A stretch of DNA of 64,000 bases from Debaryomyces hansenii CBS767 (lineage: Eukaryota > Ascomycota > Pichiomycetes > Serinales > Debaryomycetaceae): assembly GCF_000006445.2 (NCBI RefSeq), contig NC_006043.2:620001-684000 (forward strand), given 5' to 3'. A model generated the notes under the pieces. It was not told the origin of the DNA and ran no database searches. It was given only the letters and a program-made list of their open reading frames with translations. Within the stretch, counting starts at the first letter, position 1; each line of letters begins with the position of its first letter. Made by a program: the position numbers and the translations under genes. Positions 29,155 to 38,273 of this stretch are shown here, piece by piece.

Positions 29155-31461
29155 ATGCCTCCGAAGCCAAATATAAGTAACAAGAAGGCTAAGCTATATA
29201 ATAGTCGATCTATCAGAGCCGAGCTTACAGATCCGAGCTTTAATGAGGGTAAATTATCAGTTCCTGACTTCTTATCCTCAAGAAACTTCGAAATAAAATC
29301 CTTTGAATTATCACAATTAAACTCGAAATATGCATCCTCAACAAGATGTTTTCAAAGTCTCCCGAGAAAATTAAGAAGAAGAACTGCATCTCACAATGTT
29401 AAGCGTATTCCTAAGCGATTAAGAAACAGGGCATTAAGAGAAATGCAAAATTCAATTAATGGATTACCACCCAAAAAGAAGCATTTACGTGGAAGGGAAT
29501 TATACAGATTGAAAATGTCCAAAAGATTACTAAAGTTAGCATCAAGAATTAAATCCTTAAGATCGATTCCATCTGAAGATATTCAAAATAAACCGTTAAA
29601 GTTACGTCAAAAATTGAAAATTTTGGATGAACAAATAAAGCTGCTTTGCAAGAATACAGCTAAACCAACTTTAAATAATAAAATGGGGTCGTACGATAAT
29701 ACGGGAATAAATGCATTTGCCTCTAAACCAAGAGGAAACTTAAAATATGCAAAGAGACAAAACAACTTTGTTTGGATTCCTACCCACGTATGGCACGCAA
29801 AGAGGTTTCATATGATTAAGAAATGGGGTTATCAAATACCCCTTGAACCAACTCAGAAATGTTTTAAATCTACTAATAGGGCTTCAAGAAATGAAACGAT
29901 AATATATGATACCTCGTACTATGACTGCTTAATCGTGGAAACTGTCAACAGTGCGGAAGCTAACACCTTTTTGAATATCATTACAAAACTAAAGGGGGAT
30001 ATACCTAAAAAAATATTAAGCGGCCATAAATGTTATGATGATTGGTTATTTAAGGATGGGAAGAGAATTGGGATGGGCTTAGTCTTTTCTGTCGAAGATT
30101 TAAACAAAATATTAATTCGAGTTCATCCGTCGTTGTATGATGAATTTTTTGAATATGTCAAATCATTGTTGAAAGTATCTGAAACGGGCAATAATGTTTT
30201 TGATTGTCGGTACTCATTAGGTAGTATAGAGCTTAATGGCCCCAAATCCGTTAATTCTTTAAGTAAAGTACTTCATTTAAACTCTTCAGATCCAATTACT
30301 AAAAACTGGTTTGAGTTAGCAAAGTTAAATGACCCCAATTCTGTACCTAATGGAACAACCTTTAGTTTTAATATTAAAGACCCAAGATTTTTCAAATCTC
30401 CCACGAATGTACCTTATAATACTGACGTTGTCAATTTTAACGATTTAATTGTTCGCTTATCTCAAGAAAGAACAATTGATATAGATACCCTCGACGTACT
30501 ATTGGATAATGGTAAGAGAAATAATACCTACTGCGACCAACTCTCGACAAAGGAGATAAGCCGTGAATTTCAAAAGGACAAAGTTGTCCAGAAAATGCAC
30601 GAATTTCCTGTTTTAATCACCAAATTGAAATCATCAAATAACTGGACTCTTATATGCCCGTGGTATTGGACATTGCCAATCTGGCTAAAACTAAATCAGA
30701 TCCATCATATAAGTACGGGTGGAATAAAACAATTACATCAAATAAACTTTGAACATTGCAGAGCCCTGTATCCGATTGATTTTCAATTTTTGAAGGAAGG
30801 ATATTTAGAAAACAAGTTCAAAAGCACAATCGCCGAAGCACAATATGCGAAAAAGCCAAAATCCAAAAGACCAAAATATGAAATATCTGAAGGCATTATT
30901 AGTCCATTTGGATGTGATTGGGATTTCTTGCAGAAGATGATATTTGCATCAAGCCTTAGTAATAACAGTACATTATGTACCAAAAACCAATTTGGAAATT
31001 TTGATGAAAATCTTATCAGGAAGGTTGAATCTGTTAACGATGTTATCGCTCTTGTTAAACAATGTCAATCTAATGACCAAATTCCGATAGAGTTGTATGA
31101 TAAGCACAATCCACAACATATTAAGTTCATCAACAAGTCTCTGTTCGAACATATGGACGAATTCCCAAAAGTGCCTGTTTTACAGATAAACTTACAGATT
31201 CAAGGGAGAGGCAGTATTCAAGATAATTCAAGAATCTACAGAATTCCTTCCGAAACCAGAAACCAATACCTAAGAGGTACGTTCGACCATTGCCCACCGC
31301 CTACAGATCTAATTGGATTTGTGACAAGTGGTTCCTACAATTTAAACCTAGGATTCGCATCAGGAATTGGATGTATAGTAGCAAGTCATAAGGATGAGCT
31401 TGTATTGGTTAGAAATGTTGGATCATCCTTGACAAGGTTAGCAAAGTGGTCTATTATATAA
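29155..31461 (+). CDS. POP1: RNase P/MRP protein subunit Pop1
   Basis: This is the largest protein of nuclear RNase P and RNase MRP, needed for tRNA 5' maturation and rRNA processing. I place the start at the ATG at 29155 (768 residues: MPPKPNISNKKAKLYNSR). The frame is open back to 29074 but begins there with GTG and encodes nothing conserved. Family blocks include RRRTASHNVKRIPKRLRNRA, the signature VWIPTHVWHAKRFHM, WTLICPWYWTLPIW (POPLD domain) and a C-terminal GFVTSGSYNLNLGFASGIG. A CACGTG at 29071-29076 sits about 80 bp before the start and probably belongs to the promoter. Confidence 0.95.
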   Translation: MPPKPNISNKKAKLYNSRSIRAELTDPSFNEGKLSVPDFLSSRNFEIKSFELSQLNSKYASSTRCFQSLPRKLRRRTASHNVKRIPKRLRNRALREMQNSINGLPPKKKHLRGRELYRLKMSKRLLKLASRIKSLRSIPSEDIQNKPLKLRQKLKILDEQIKLLCKNTAKPTLNNKMGSYDNTGINAFASKPRGNLKYAKRQNNFVWIPTHVWHAKRFHMIKKWGYQIPLEPTQKCFKSTNRASRNETIIYDTSYYDCLIVETVNSAEANTFLNIITKLKGDIPKKILSGHKCYDDWLFKDGKRIGMGLVFSVEDLNKILIRVHPSLYDEFFEYVKSLLKVSETGNNVFDCRYSLGSIELNGPKSVNSLSKVLHLNSSDPITKNWFELAKLNDPNSVPNGTTFSFNIKDPRFFKSPTNVPYNTDVVNFNDLIVRLSQERTIDIDTLDVLLDNGKRNNTYCDQLSTKEISREFQKDKVVQKMHEFPVLITKLKSSNNWTLICPWYWTLPIWLKLNQIHHISTGGIKQLHQINFEHCRALYPIDFQFLKEGYLENKFKSTIAEAQYAKKPKSKRPKYEISEGIISPFGCDWDFLQKMIFASSLSNNSTLCTKNQFGNFDENLIRKVESVNDVIALVKQCQSNDQIPIELYDKHNPQHIKFINKSLFEHMDEFPKVPVLQINLQIQGRGSIQDNSRIYRIPSETRNQYLRGTFDHCPPPTDLIGFVTSGSYNLNLGFASGIGCIVASHKDELVLVRNVGSSLTRLAKWSII

Positions 31462-31601
31462 GGTATATACGATCTTAATGCAAAACTATAATTTCCAAAG
31501 TTAGTGTTACCCGCACGTCTCACCGACTATTTAAACGTCGTCGATCCGCCAGAAAACTCCGTTTTCTGTTATACTTTTTTTCTTCATACTTACCTTGAGA
31601 T

Positions 31602-31679
31602 GTTATAAGAGATCAAGTAGTCTTATAACCAGAATTTCTTGTTGGCATTGCACAGCGCTGCAAGAAGGCTTCTGCCAAC
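31602..31679. ncRNA. Candidate structured element: two adjacent perfect hairpins
   Basis: The first hairpin has a 9-bp perfect stem (GTTATAAGA 31602-31610 with TCTTATAAC 31621-31629) and a 10-base loop. Eleven bases later a 7-bp perfect stem (GTTGGCA 31641-31647 with TGCCAAC 31673-31679) encloses a 5-bp hairpin (TTGCA with TGCAA, 31648-31663) and the short palindrome GAAGGCTTC. It could be an unrecognised small RNA, a 3'-end structure of the POP1 transcript, or chance. It matches no family I know. Confidence 0.25.
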
Positions 31680-33012
31680 TTTTCTATAATTAGTGAAGTG
31701 TGGGTCTTTTAATTTTTGATTTCAGCTAATTCTATGAATAGAAATTTTTCATTCATATTTAATTTTAACTACTTTAAGTCAGATGATTTAAAATGGATAA
31801 AATTATAATATAGAACTTAATATTTCAGTATGTTTTAGTGATGTTGCCCAAATTAATGTATATCGATGCACAGAATCGAGTAGATGTATATGTATATTTC
31901 GCAAGGCATCGCTACACGCATAGTATTGTAGCATATCTCCTTGGAAATCCGAAAATAACCTAATTCATTATTCTATAGCCTATGTGTTCATCGATATTTT
32001 AATTATTCTAACGCATGTAGAGAAGATTACTTGTTGAAAGTGAAAATTCGAATAAATTAGTATTGTGCCATCATTAAAAAAATCTCTTGAAGAATATCGG
32101 TCAAACGTATGAAGACAAGCGTGACTAAAGATCACGAATTAACAGCATATGTTCATAAATAGAAACTTCACATATACAGCCCAACTAAACAACTAAATGA
32201 ATCCTACCCCGTTATCAACAACTGCTCTTGTTTACGGCAATCCTGATACAGATACGGAGAGCCTGATCATACAACCTCCTATAATGACTCCTGACATACG
32301 ACAAGTAAACATCTACGGCGCATCTCGAAAACACACGGAATATTAGCGTATCTTCGATTTCATCGATCTCGAAAAAGAAACCTGTTGCAATTATTGAAAC
32401 AGCAATTTCTGCCGCATACAAGTTTTAGCAAAATCATTTCATGTGCAGTTTCAAAAAATCACTGAACTCTTGAATTGTCCAGCTCTATGTTATGATATGT
32501 GCACATCACATAATCCCACATTCTCAAAATCACTACCACAGTTTTCTATTTAACCATGTGTTGCTTATCCGGTAATTTCTTCCTTACTATTGTTCGCTAC
32601 CATGTGTCCTGCCGTACTATTATCTTCTATGATTGAGATCCACAGTATATGCAGCTTAGAAATTATTACTATTTTTATCATCTGATATTTTGATTATTGA
32701 CCCTTTCGTGGAATGTTGCCTGAACGATATGCATAGTTGAACCATAATTTACGGTCAAATCTGTACCACATGTACGTTGCATTCTCTTCTGGTTCAAGAT
32801 CCAGCACCGTAATAGCGGAAAACCTTTTCAAAGTTTATTTATAGTTACGCCGCACAGCTGCCTCGGGACCCAATTGGGGAAAGATACTTCCGCATTAAGG
32901 TACAGCCAGTAGACATACATACGTCCAGCTTTTTGATAGCGATAAAAAATTTTCTTTCCCTTTAATTAGTCAGACAATAATTTAATTACTAGCTATTGAT
33001 AAGATTCACAGA

Positions 33013-33020
33013 TATAAAAG
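33013..33020 (+). promoter_or_regulatory. TATA box of the wall-protein gene
   Basis: A consensus TATAAAAG lies 86 bp upstream of the ATG at 33106, followed by a T-rich segment. This arrangement is typical of strongly expressed, regulated yeast genes. Confidence 0.7.
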
Positions 33021-33105
33021 AAGAGGTGGGCGCCGGTTCTTTAATTTATTTTATTTTTCTTGTTCATACTTAGTATAATTTCAAGTTCCCAATTCACTCG
33101 CTAAT

Positions 33106-33429
33106 ATGCAATTCTCAAAAGTTTTAATCCCAGCTGCTTTAGCTGCTTACGTTTCCGCTTCTAACGTCACTGTTACCACTGATGTTGTTGTCACTGACTA
33201 CACCACCTACTGTCCAGAACCAACTTCTGTTGTTGTTAACAACAAGACTATCACCGTTTCTGAAGCCACCACTTTAACCATCACTGGTCCATGTACCATC
33301 CCAACCACCTACACTACCAGCAATGCTGAAACCAGTGCTCCATCTGTCACTTCTGTTGAAAACGGTGCTGGTAAGGCTGTTGTCGGTGCTGCTGCTGGTG
33401 TTGCTGCTATCGCTGCTGCTCTCTTCTAA
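33106..33429 (+). CDS. Small GPI-anchored cell-wall protein, Sed1/Spi1-like
   Basis: The 107-residue protein has a signal peptide (MQFSKVLIPAALAAYVSA, cleavage near residue 18), a short Thr/Ser/Val-rich mature part and a C-terminal hydrophobic tail (VVGAAAGVAAIAAALF) preceded by Asn-Gly-Ala, as expected for GPI attachment. The core TDYTTYCPEPTSV followed by TTLTITGPCTIP is the motif found in Sed1, Spi1 and several Candida wall proteins, with two cysteines probably paired. Codon choice is strongly biased (GCT, GTT, ACC, TCC, AAG), indicating high expression. Candida Pga59/Pga62-type proteins are a close alternative. It would be a covalently linked mannoprotein of the wall. Confidence 0.88.
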   Translation: MQFSKVLIPAALAAYVSASNVTVTTDVVVTDYTTYCPEPTSVVVNNKTITVSEATTLTITGPCTIPTTYTTSNAETSAPSVTSVENGAGKAVVGAAAGVAAIAAALF

Positions 33430-33957
33430 GTTACTTAGTTGTGTTATTTAAGATTTTAGACGACGGCTCACGCTGGTCGATTACTTTTGAAAATGCCCTG
33501 CTAGATTATTAGTATTTAGAGTTTCTATCGGTATATTTTTTTTCATTTCGAGCTCCTTCAGAGCACCCTTTTAATATAATTGTACCGATACTGTCGGTTC
33601 TAGTGAAATACAATGTAGTTCCATTATTATTTCTAGTTATGCGGCAAGAAAGCATAATAATAATAATAGCAATTGGTTCCTTTAGTTGTCTTAGGTAGTT
33701 TACAGTTGAAGAGAACGATTAAATAATAGTATGCTATTGTAATAACTATATAGTAGATTAGTAGAATATACAGGAAACAAATTACAAACAACACCATAAT
33801 AGTATACCAATATTTGGCCATATTACGCCAATGATGATGATGATGATGATGATCATAGTAGTGATAATAATACATTAATAGAAGTATGTGTTGGAATTAT
33901 GATTACTCGATTCAATTGTGGCTACCCTTCCCCATAAAATTATTGATATCTGTTCAA
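33430..33957. other. Intergenic with (ATG)7 microsatellite
   Basis: This gap lies between convergent genes. A seven-unit ATG trinucleotide repeat covers 33831-33851. A minus-strand open frame across it gives only a His/Tyr-rich product and is not called. The rest is A/T-rich. Confidence 0.6.
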
Positions 33958-36588
33958 TTAGGTCTTCTGATAGAATAATATATATGCATTCTTCGTCGTT
34001 TCTTCGTCGCCGCCGTTCAATACTTCATCTTTTTCAAGTTCAGTAATTTGGGTGTCATCAATTCTTATCCATTGATTATCAACCTTCTTATCATTCGATT
34101 CCTCCTCGTTATCGAAAACCGATGATTTTCTCAATACATCACTGGTATAATGGCCCCCCTCTGCACTGACACCATGATGGTATACAACACCGAATAATTT
34201 ATAATGGTTACTGATGTTGCCTGAATGTTTATATAATGGAGATAAAACTTCATTAGGGATTGTCAAATGATGAGAGTACTCTATTTTCTTACGTAACTTT
34301 TCAATACTTCCCAAAGGTCTTGAACCATTTGATGATGTATTTGATGATTGCTCGTTAGATGGAGTGCTTTCTTTCTCTTTTTCTTGCTGGTATGAGAATC
34401 TCTTCAAATGAATTATTAAAATATTAGGCAATTGATCAATAAAAGTTTGCTTCTTAGCAATAACCTCTTTGTTAGAAGAAGACTTGTACGGAATGTTCTC
34501 TGGCTCATTCAATTGCTTGAATGCATCTTCAACAGTAGTGATAGAGGAGTCTGAAATGTCCAATTGAATACATTGGAAAGGATCCAATGTGATCGATTGG
34601 CTTTCTTTATTTTTAGGTATTTGTAATACTGATCTAAATTGACCTCCGAAAATTGTTGTTATTGGAGATGGTTCAATTTCAACGGTTCTCTTAGCGCTGA
34701 TTTTCTTGTTGTTGGATCCTACCTCTGACCAACCATTACTTTCATGATCAGAGACTTCTTCCTGGTGAGTGGTGTCTTGATTTTCCAGCTTGGACTTCTT
34801 AATGATTTTCATAGTATTCTTAATATTCAACTTGAATGCATTTAATTTGAGTTGATCAATATCTTCGTTTTGCTGTTGGAATTGTTGAATTAATAAATCA
34901 GTTTGAGGGGTGTTCAATCCCTTAATCGATCCAACAAATTCTTCGTGTAACCCATCCAAGAAGTATCCTAAGAATTCTTCGGCATCTTCCTGTTGACCCC
35001 ATTTCAAATGTGAGAATTTTTCATGTGTAATCAAACTCATATAAAAATTATCTGGAGAAATCGGTTTCATGCTCGATGGTTGACTAAACTCCTTCCAGAA
35101 TTTAATCACTATATCTAATAACGGAGTTGTTGATTTTTGGCTTAAGGAGCCAATGGATTTACTTTCAACTAACTTAAGAGTCTTATTAAATGGTTCACAA
35201 TATAATAAAACTTGCAAGATTGCATTCATGTAACATATATTCCCGGTGTTGGTCAATCCTCTAGGCTTTACGCGGAAAATTGGACAATTATTGTAAGAGT
35301 TCATTACTGAGTAATTATTATCAAACATTATCTTCAACATTAAAATTCCTAGCGGTTGAGAAGAATCTAAAGCTAATATATTGTTTACCTGTGTATTGTT
35401 TGTGGAAGGACTAATACCTGTTGTTGAACTGGAAGCAGATATTTGGCTAGGTCCTGTAGAAGGTTTCGGTTGTGACTTTGATTTCTTGGCTGGTACGGTT
35501 GCTGTTGTTTGTAAAAATGAAGCCCAATTAGCGGACTTGTTATCTTTATTTATATCTGTTGAATCTTCCCCTTCAAGATCGACTTCATTACTGTTATCAT
35601 TAAATTTATTACTATTATTATCATCATTATCATTAGGTCTATGAGTATTGTAATTATTATTCTCAATAGTTTTGTGAGTAGTATTGGTATTGTAATCTAT
35701 AATTGTGATATTACTATTTCTATTAATTACTAAGCTTTGCTTTTCATTATTTTCTGACCTGATAAATTCGTTCAATCTTTCGTTTTTCTGTTTCACTAAT
35801 TGATTTCTTTCAGACGCTATTGATTGTTGTGATTTAATAAAGTCCTGGGCGGTTTCGTTGAAATATAATGGATAAGACATTGGTTTGTTAGAAGACGTCG
35901 ATGGTGTTTTCTCTTGACCCTTCTTTGTAGTTGACTCTAAAGTGACATGCTTCTTCACTTGTTTGCTGGTTTCATGGTTGGTATCTGTAGACGATGAGGT
36001 ATCCGATTTACGCTGGTCAGTCTGTGCTTTCTCGTCGGCCGGATTCTCTGGCTTATTTTCATGTTTCCATTGATCTTGTGGGTGTGGGTGTGGGTGTGGG
36101 TGTGAAACTGGCGGGGTCTGTTGGTGATGTTGATACTGGTTTGGGACGTTCGACGAAACTGTCGACGAGGACCTTGACCTATTCGAATTAGATATGTACG
36201 GCTTGGATTTATTATTATGGTTCATTTTAGGCCTGTTGTTCATCATTGCATTCATGTTCATATTTCCTCCTCCACTCATGTTTGGCATTCCTGGATATGG
36301 CTGCCCCGGATACTGTGGCATTTGCATTGGGTACCCTCCGTACGCTTGAGTATATGGATTGAAGTCTGAGTACGGTGCGTTCGGGTGCATCATATACGGT
36401 GTCATATATGGATAATACTGGTTAGGTACCATTTGTGGTGTCCCATACATGTACTGAGGGTATATATGTTGTTGTTGTTGCATTTGCTGGTTCATGACTC
36501 CCGGAGAAGGAACACTCGGTGAAAAGCTAGCAGCGTCGCTGCGGAAACGATTGGGGCCACTATTCGATGTGTTCGAAGATGTAGACAT
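33958..36588 (-). CDS. UBP3: Ubiquitin-specific protease Ubp3
   Basis: The 876-residue protein is a USP-family deubiquitinase. The Cys box GLTNTGNICYMNAILQVL lies near residues 440-457, and the His box YKLFGVVYHHG through EGGHYTSDVL lies near 795-815. Intermediate blocks include WGQQEDAEEFLGYFLDGLH and LPNILIIHLKRFSYQ. The N-terminal 430 residues are disordered and rich in Pro, Met, Tyr, Asn and Gln, including a His-Pro repeat encoded by a GGGTGT-type microsatellite near 36080-36105. In S. cerevisiae Ubp3 acts with Bre5 in ER-Golgi transport and ribophagy, where the cofactor binds the N-terminal part. Confidence 0.93.
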   Translation of the reverse strand: MSTSSNTSNSGPNRFRSDAASFSPSVPSPGVMNQQMQQQQHIYPQYMYGTPQMVPNQYYPYMTPYMMHPNAPYSDFNPYTQAYGGYPMQMPQYPGQPYPGMPNMSGGGNMNMNAMMNNRPKMNHNNKSKPYISNSNRSRSSSTVSSNVPNQYQHHQQTPPVSHPHPHPHPQDQWKHENKPENPADEKAQTDQRKSDTSSSTDTNHETSKQVKKHVTLESTTKKGQEKTPSTSSNKPMSYPLYFNETAQDFIKSQQSIASERNQLVKQKNERLNEFIRSENNEKQSLVINRNSNITIIDYNTNTTHKTIENNNYNTHRPNDNDDNNSNKFNDNSNEVDLEGEDSTDINKDNKSANWASFLQTTATVPAKKSKSQPKPSTGPSQISASSSTTGISPSTNNTQVNNILALDSSQPLGILMLKIMFDNNYSVMNSYNNCPIFRVKPRGLTNTGNICYMNAILQVLLYCEPFNKTLKLVESKSIGSLSQKSTTPLLDIVIKFWKEFSQPSSMKPISPDNFYMSLITHEKFSHLKWGQQEDAEEFLGYFLDGLHEEFVGSIKGLNTPQTDLLIQQFQQQNEDIDQLKLNAFKLNIKNTMKIIKKSKLENQDTTHQEEVSDHESNGWSEVGSNNKKISAKRTVEIEPSPITTIFGGQFRSVLQIPKNKESQSITLDPFQCIQLDISDSSITTVEDAFKQLNEPENIPYKSSSNKEVIAKKQTFIDQLPNILIIHLKRFSYQQEKEKESTPSNEQSSNTSSNGSRPLGSIEKLRKKIEYSHHLTIPNEVLSPLYKHSGNISNHYKLFGVVYHHGVSAEGGHYTSDVLRKSSVFDNEEESNDKKVDNQWIRIDDTQITELEKDEVLNGGDEETTKNAYILFYQKT

Positions 36589-36985
36589 ATGTGTTTATAT
36601 TATTCGGTGTAATATGACGACGTAATTAACAAAACATGAAATAAATGAAGATATATTCTTGGAATCGTTTTCTTCAACTATTATTATCGGTGTTGAATTT
36701 TCCTAATTACCAATTATGAAATAAGAATATCTTCCTTTTCCTTTAAATAAAATGCAATTTAACTCTTGATGAATGACTGATGAATATAAATAATCCAATA
36801 TTTATATGTTATATACAATGTATGTGGTTTATGAATCTGTTTACTTAATGAAAATCAATTACCAATATTTATCGCCCTAGTGGCCATTTATGTGACAACA
36901 GAAAAAAAATTGAAAAATTGGTTTTGTGCCATTTTGTCAACTTTTTTTTTCGACGAAATTTTTTTGGTTGGGTGAAGGGTGTCTA
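36589..36985. other. Intergenic: UBP3 promoter and 3' end of the Shu2-like gene
   Basis: The 397-bp gap between two minus-strand genes is A/T-rich, with homopolymer runs at 36900-36965. No further feature was recognised. Confidence 0.5.
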
Positions 36986-38149
36986 TTATGTAAGCATTGA
37001 CCATACATTATCCAGGGACAATATGGTGAAATAACGGTGGGTATGTGGTGAGTTAGTGGCTGCTATAGATAACGCGATGAGATGACAGCATATGGGCAAC
37101 TTGGATAGGTGTCTGGTTTGGTTGTGGGGCAGGAGTGAACGGAAATAACGGGTTATTGGGTTGTCGTGACATTTTGCAATTAAATCATCTGTGTCCATCA
37201 TATAGAGTCCAGCGGGTGTAGACAAGGTATCGTAGGGAGATATGGGGCAATGAGTATCAGAGTCATTGTCCAGGGTATCAGGCGTGGTCTGGGGTACGTA
37301 GGATGCCTGGAATTCGTCACAAGAACAGTACCATGACTTCAAGTCTACGACATACAGCTCGCGTTTTGTTGCAACCGCTGCGTCTAGTTCTTTCTGGAGC
37401 CGAGTTCTCTCGACGGAATTAGCCGAAAACATAGTAGTTGGTTTCAGAGTATTGGTCGGGATATTAAGGATACTGGTGGATTTTGGTATCGTTGTGAGTT
37501 CACCAGCGTCGTTGATAGTGAGCCCGGCGTTGTGCAACATTTTTTCTAGATTCAAATGAGCCAACCTTTGGCCGATTTCGGCCATTCTCTTTTTAGATAC
37601 TCTTCCTTTAGAGCTTTCTCTGATCTGTTTCACCTGTGTTACCTTGACGCTAATTGGAAGGCAAGCATTGGAACCGGTAGATTCGAACTTCCCCTGGAGG
37701 TAGTTGGCGCCAAGTTCGTTAACTAGGTTTTCGTCGGTCCCTTCTTCGCAATAAACAACGATATTTATATTTCTCGGATCAGAAAGAATGCTCAAGGCGT
37801 CTGCAAAGGCTCTTCCGAATGTAAATGCCAATAGGATACTCTTGTTCTCGTCTATCACCAACACATCTTTCTGATGGCAGTTCTCCACCATCCCTTTCTC
37901 TGAAATTTCTTGTATTTGGGAATAAATAGCTTGCAATTGAATCGTTTGACTCTCTTCCAAGACCTCTGACGCCTCTATCTGGTTCTGTAGAAATTTTAGC
38001 AAAATTTCAAGATGTGATTCCCAATGAAATAGATCTTGTATTAACAGCGGTAGAATGCTCAAGATAGCCGAATTTTCTTGTAGAAGGAAATCATCGTCGT
38101 CATTAAAGCTATTTTCATCACTTCCTTGCATTGCAGAATAACATTTCAC
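36986..38149 (-). CDS. SHU2: SWIM-domain protein, Shu2-like, with long N-terminal extension
   Basis: The 387-residue protein ends in a SWIM-type zinc motif: VVDLKSWYCSCDEF near residues 266-279 and ICCHLIALSI near 350-360, giving C-x-C...C-x-H, then FTILSLDNVWSMLT. This matches the layout of S. cerevisiae Shu2, including the hydrophobic segment before CSC and the closing Asp-Asn-x-x-x-W. Shu2 is part of the Shu complex, which promotes Rad51 filament assembly in error-free repair. The yeast protein is only about 223 residues; here about 250 residues precede the SWIM part. That extension has an acidic start, a helical segment and the block VLVIDENKSILLAFTFGRAF, which I cannot place. The start could also be the ATG at codon 7. 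Confidence 0.65.
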   Translation of the reverse strand: MKCYSAMQGSDENSFNDDDDFLLQENSAILSILPLLIQDLFHWESHLEILLKFLQNQIEASEVLEESQTIQLQAIYSQIQEISEKGMVENCHQKDVLVIDENKSILLAFTFGRAFADALSILSDPRNINIVVYCEEGTDENLVNELGANYLQGKFESTGSNACLPISVKVTQVKQIRESSKGRVSKKRMAEIGQRLAHLNLEKMLHNAGLTINDAGELTTIPKSTSILNIPTNTLKPTTMFSANSVERTRLQKELDAAVATKRELYVVDLKSWYCSCDEFQASYVPQTTPDTLDNDSDTHCPISPYDTLSTPAGLYMMDTDDLIAKCHDNPITRYFRSLLPHNQTRHLSKLPICCHLIALSIAATNSPHTHRYFTILSLDNVWSMLT

Positions 38150-38273
38150 AACTTAGAAATGTGGTTTATCAATAATGATCTATCGACTAGTTCATAGCGA
38201 AACGCGACTCAAAATAAATAATTGGGTCAAATAAACCATGGAAATATTACATCTACTCTAGAATCGATTAACA

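Larger units (their letters stand above)
31462..33105. other. Long intergenic region upstream of wall-protein gene
   Basis: This 1.64-kb gap is unusually long for this window. Most of it is probably the extended promoter of the highly expressed wall-protein gene. It contains the hairpin pair at 31602-31679 and a TATA box at 33013-33020. No tRNA passes inspection: a B-box-like GGTTCAAGATCC near 32791 lacks the right spacing and any cloverleaf. An open frame on the minus strand at 32215-32421 looks non-coding. Confidence 0.5.

Noticed and set aside
32788..32804. tRNA B-box-like sequence in the long intergenic region
   Set aside because: The distal CC is displaced by one base, and no A box or acceptor stem pairs at the right distance.
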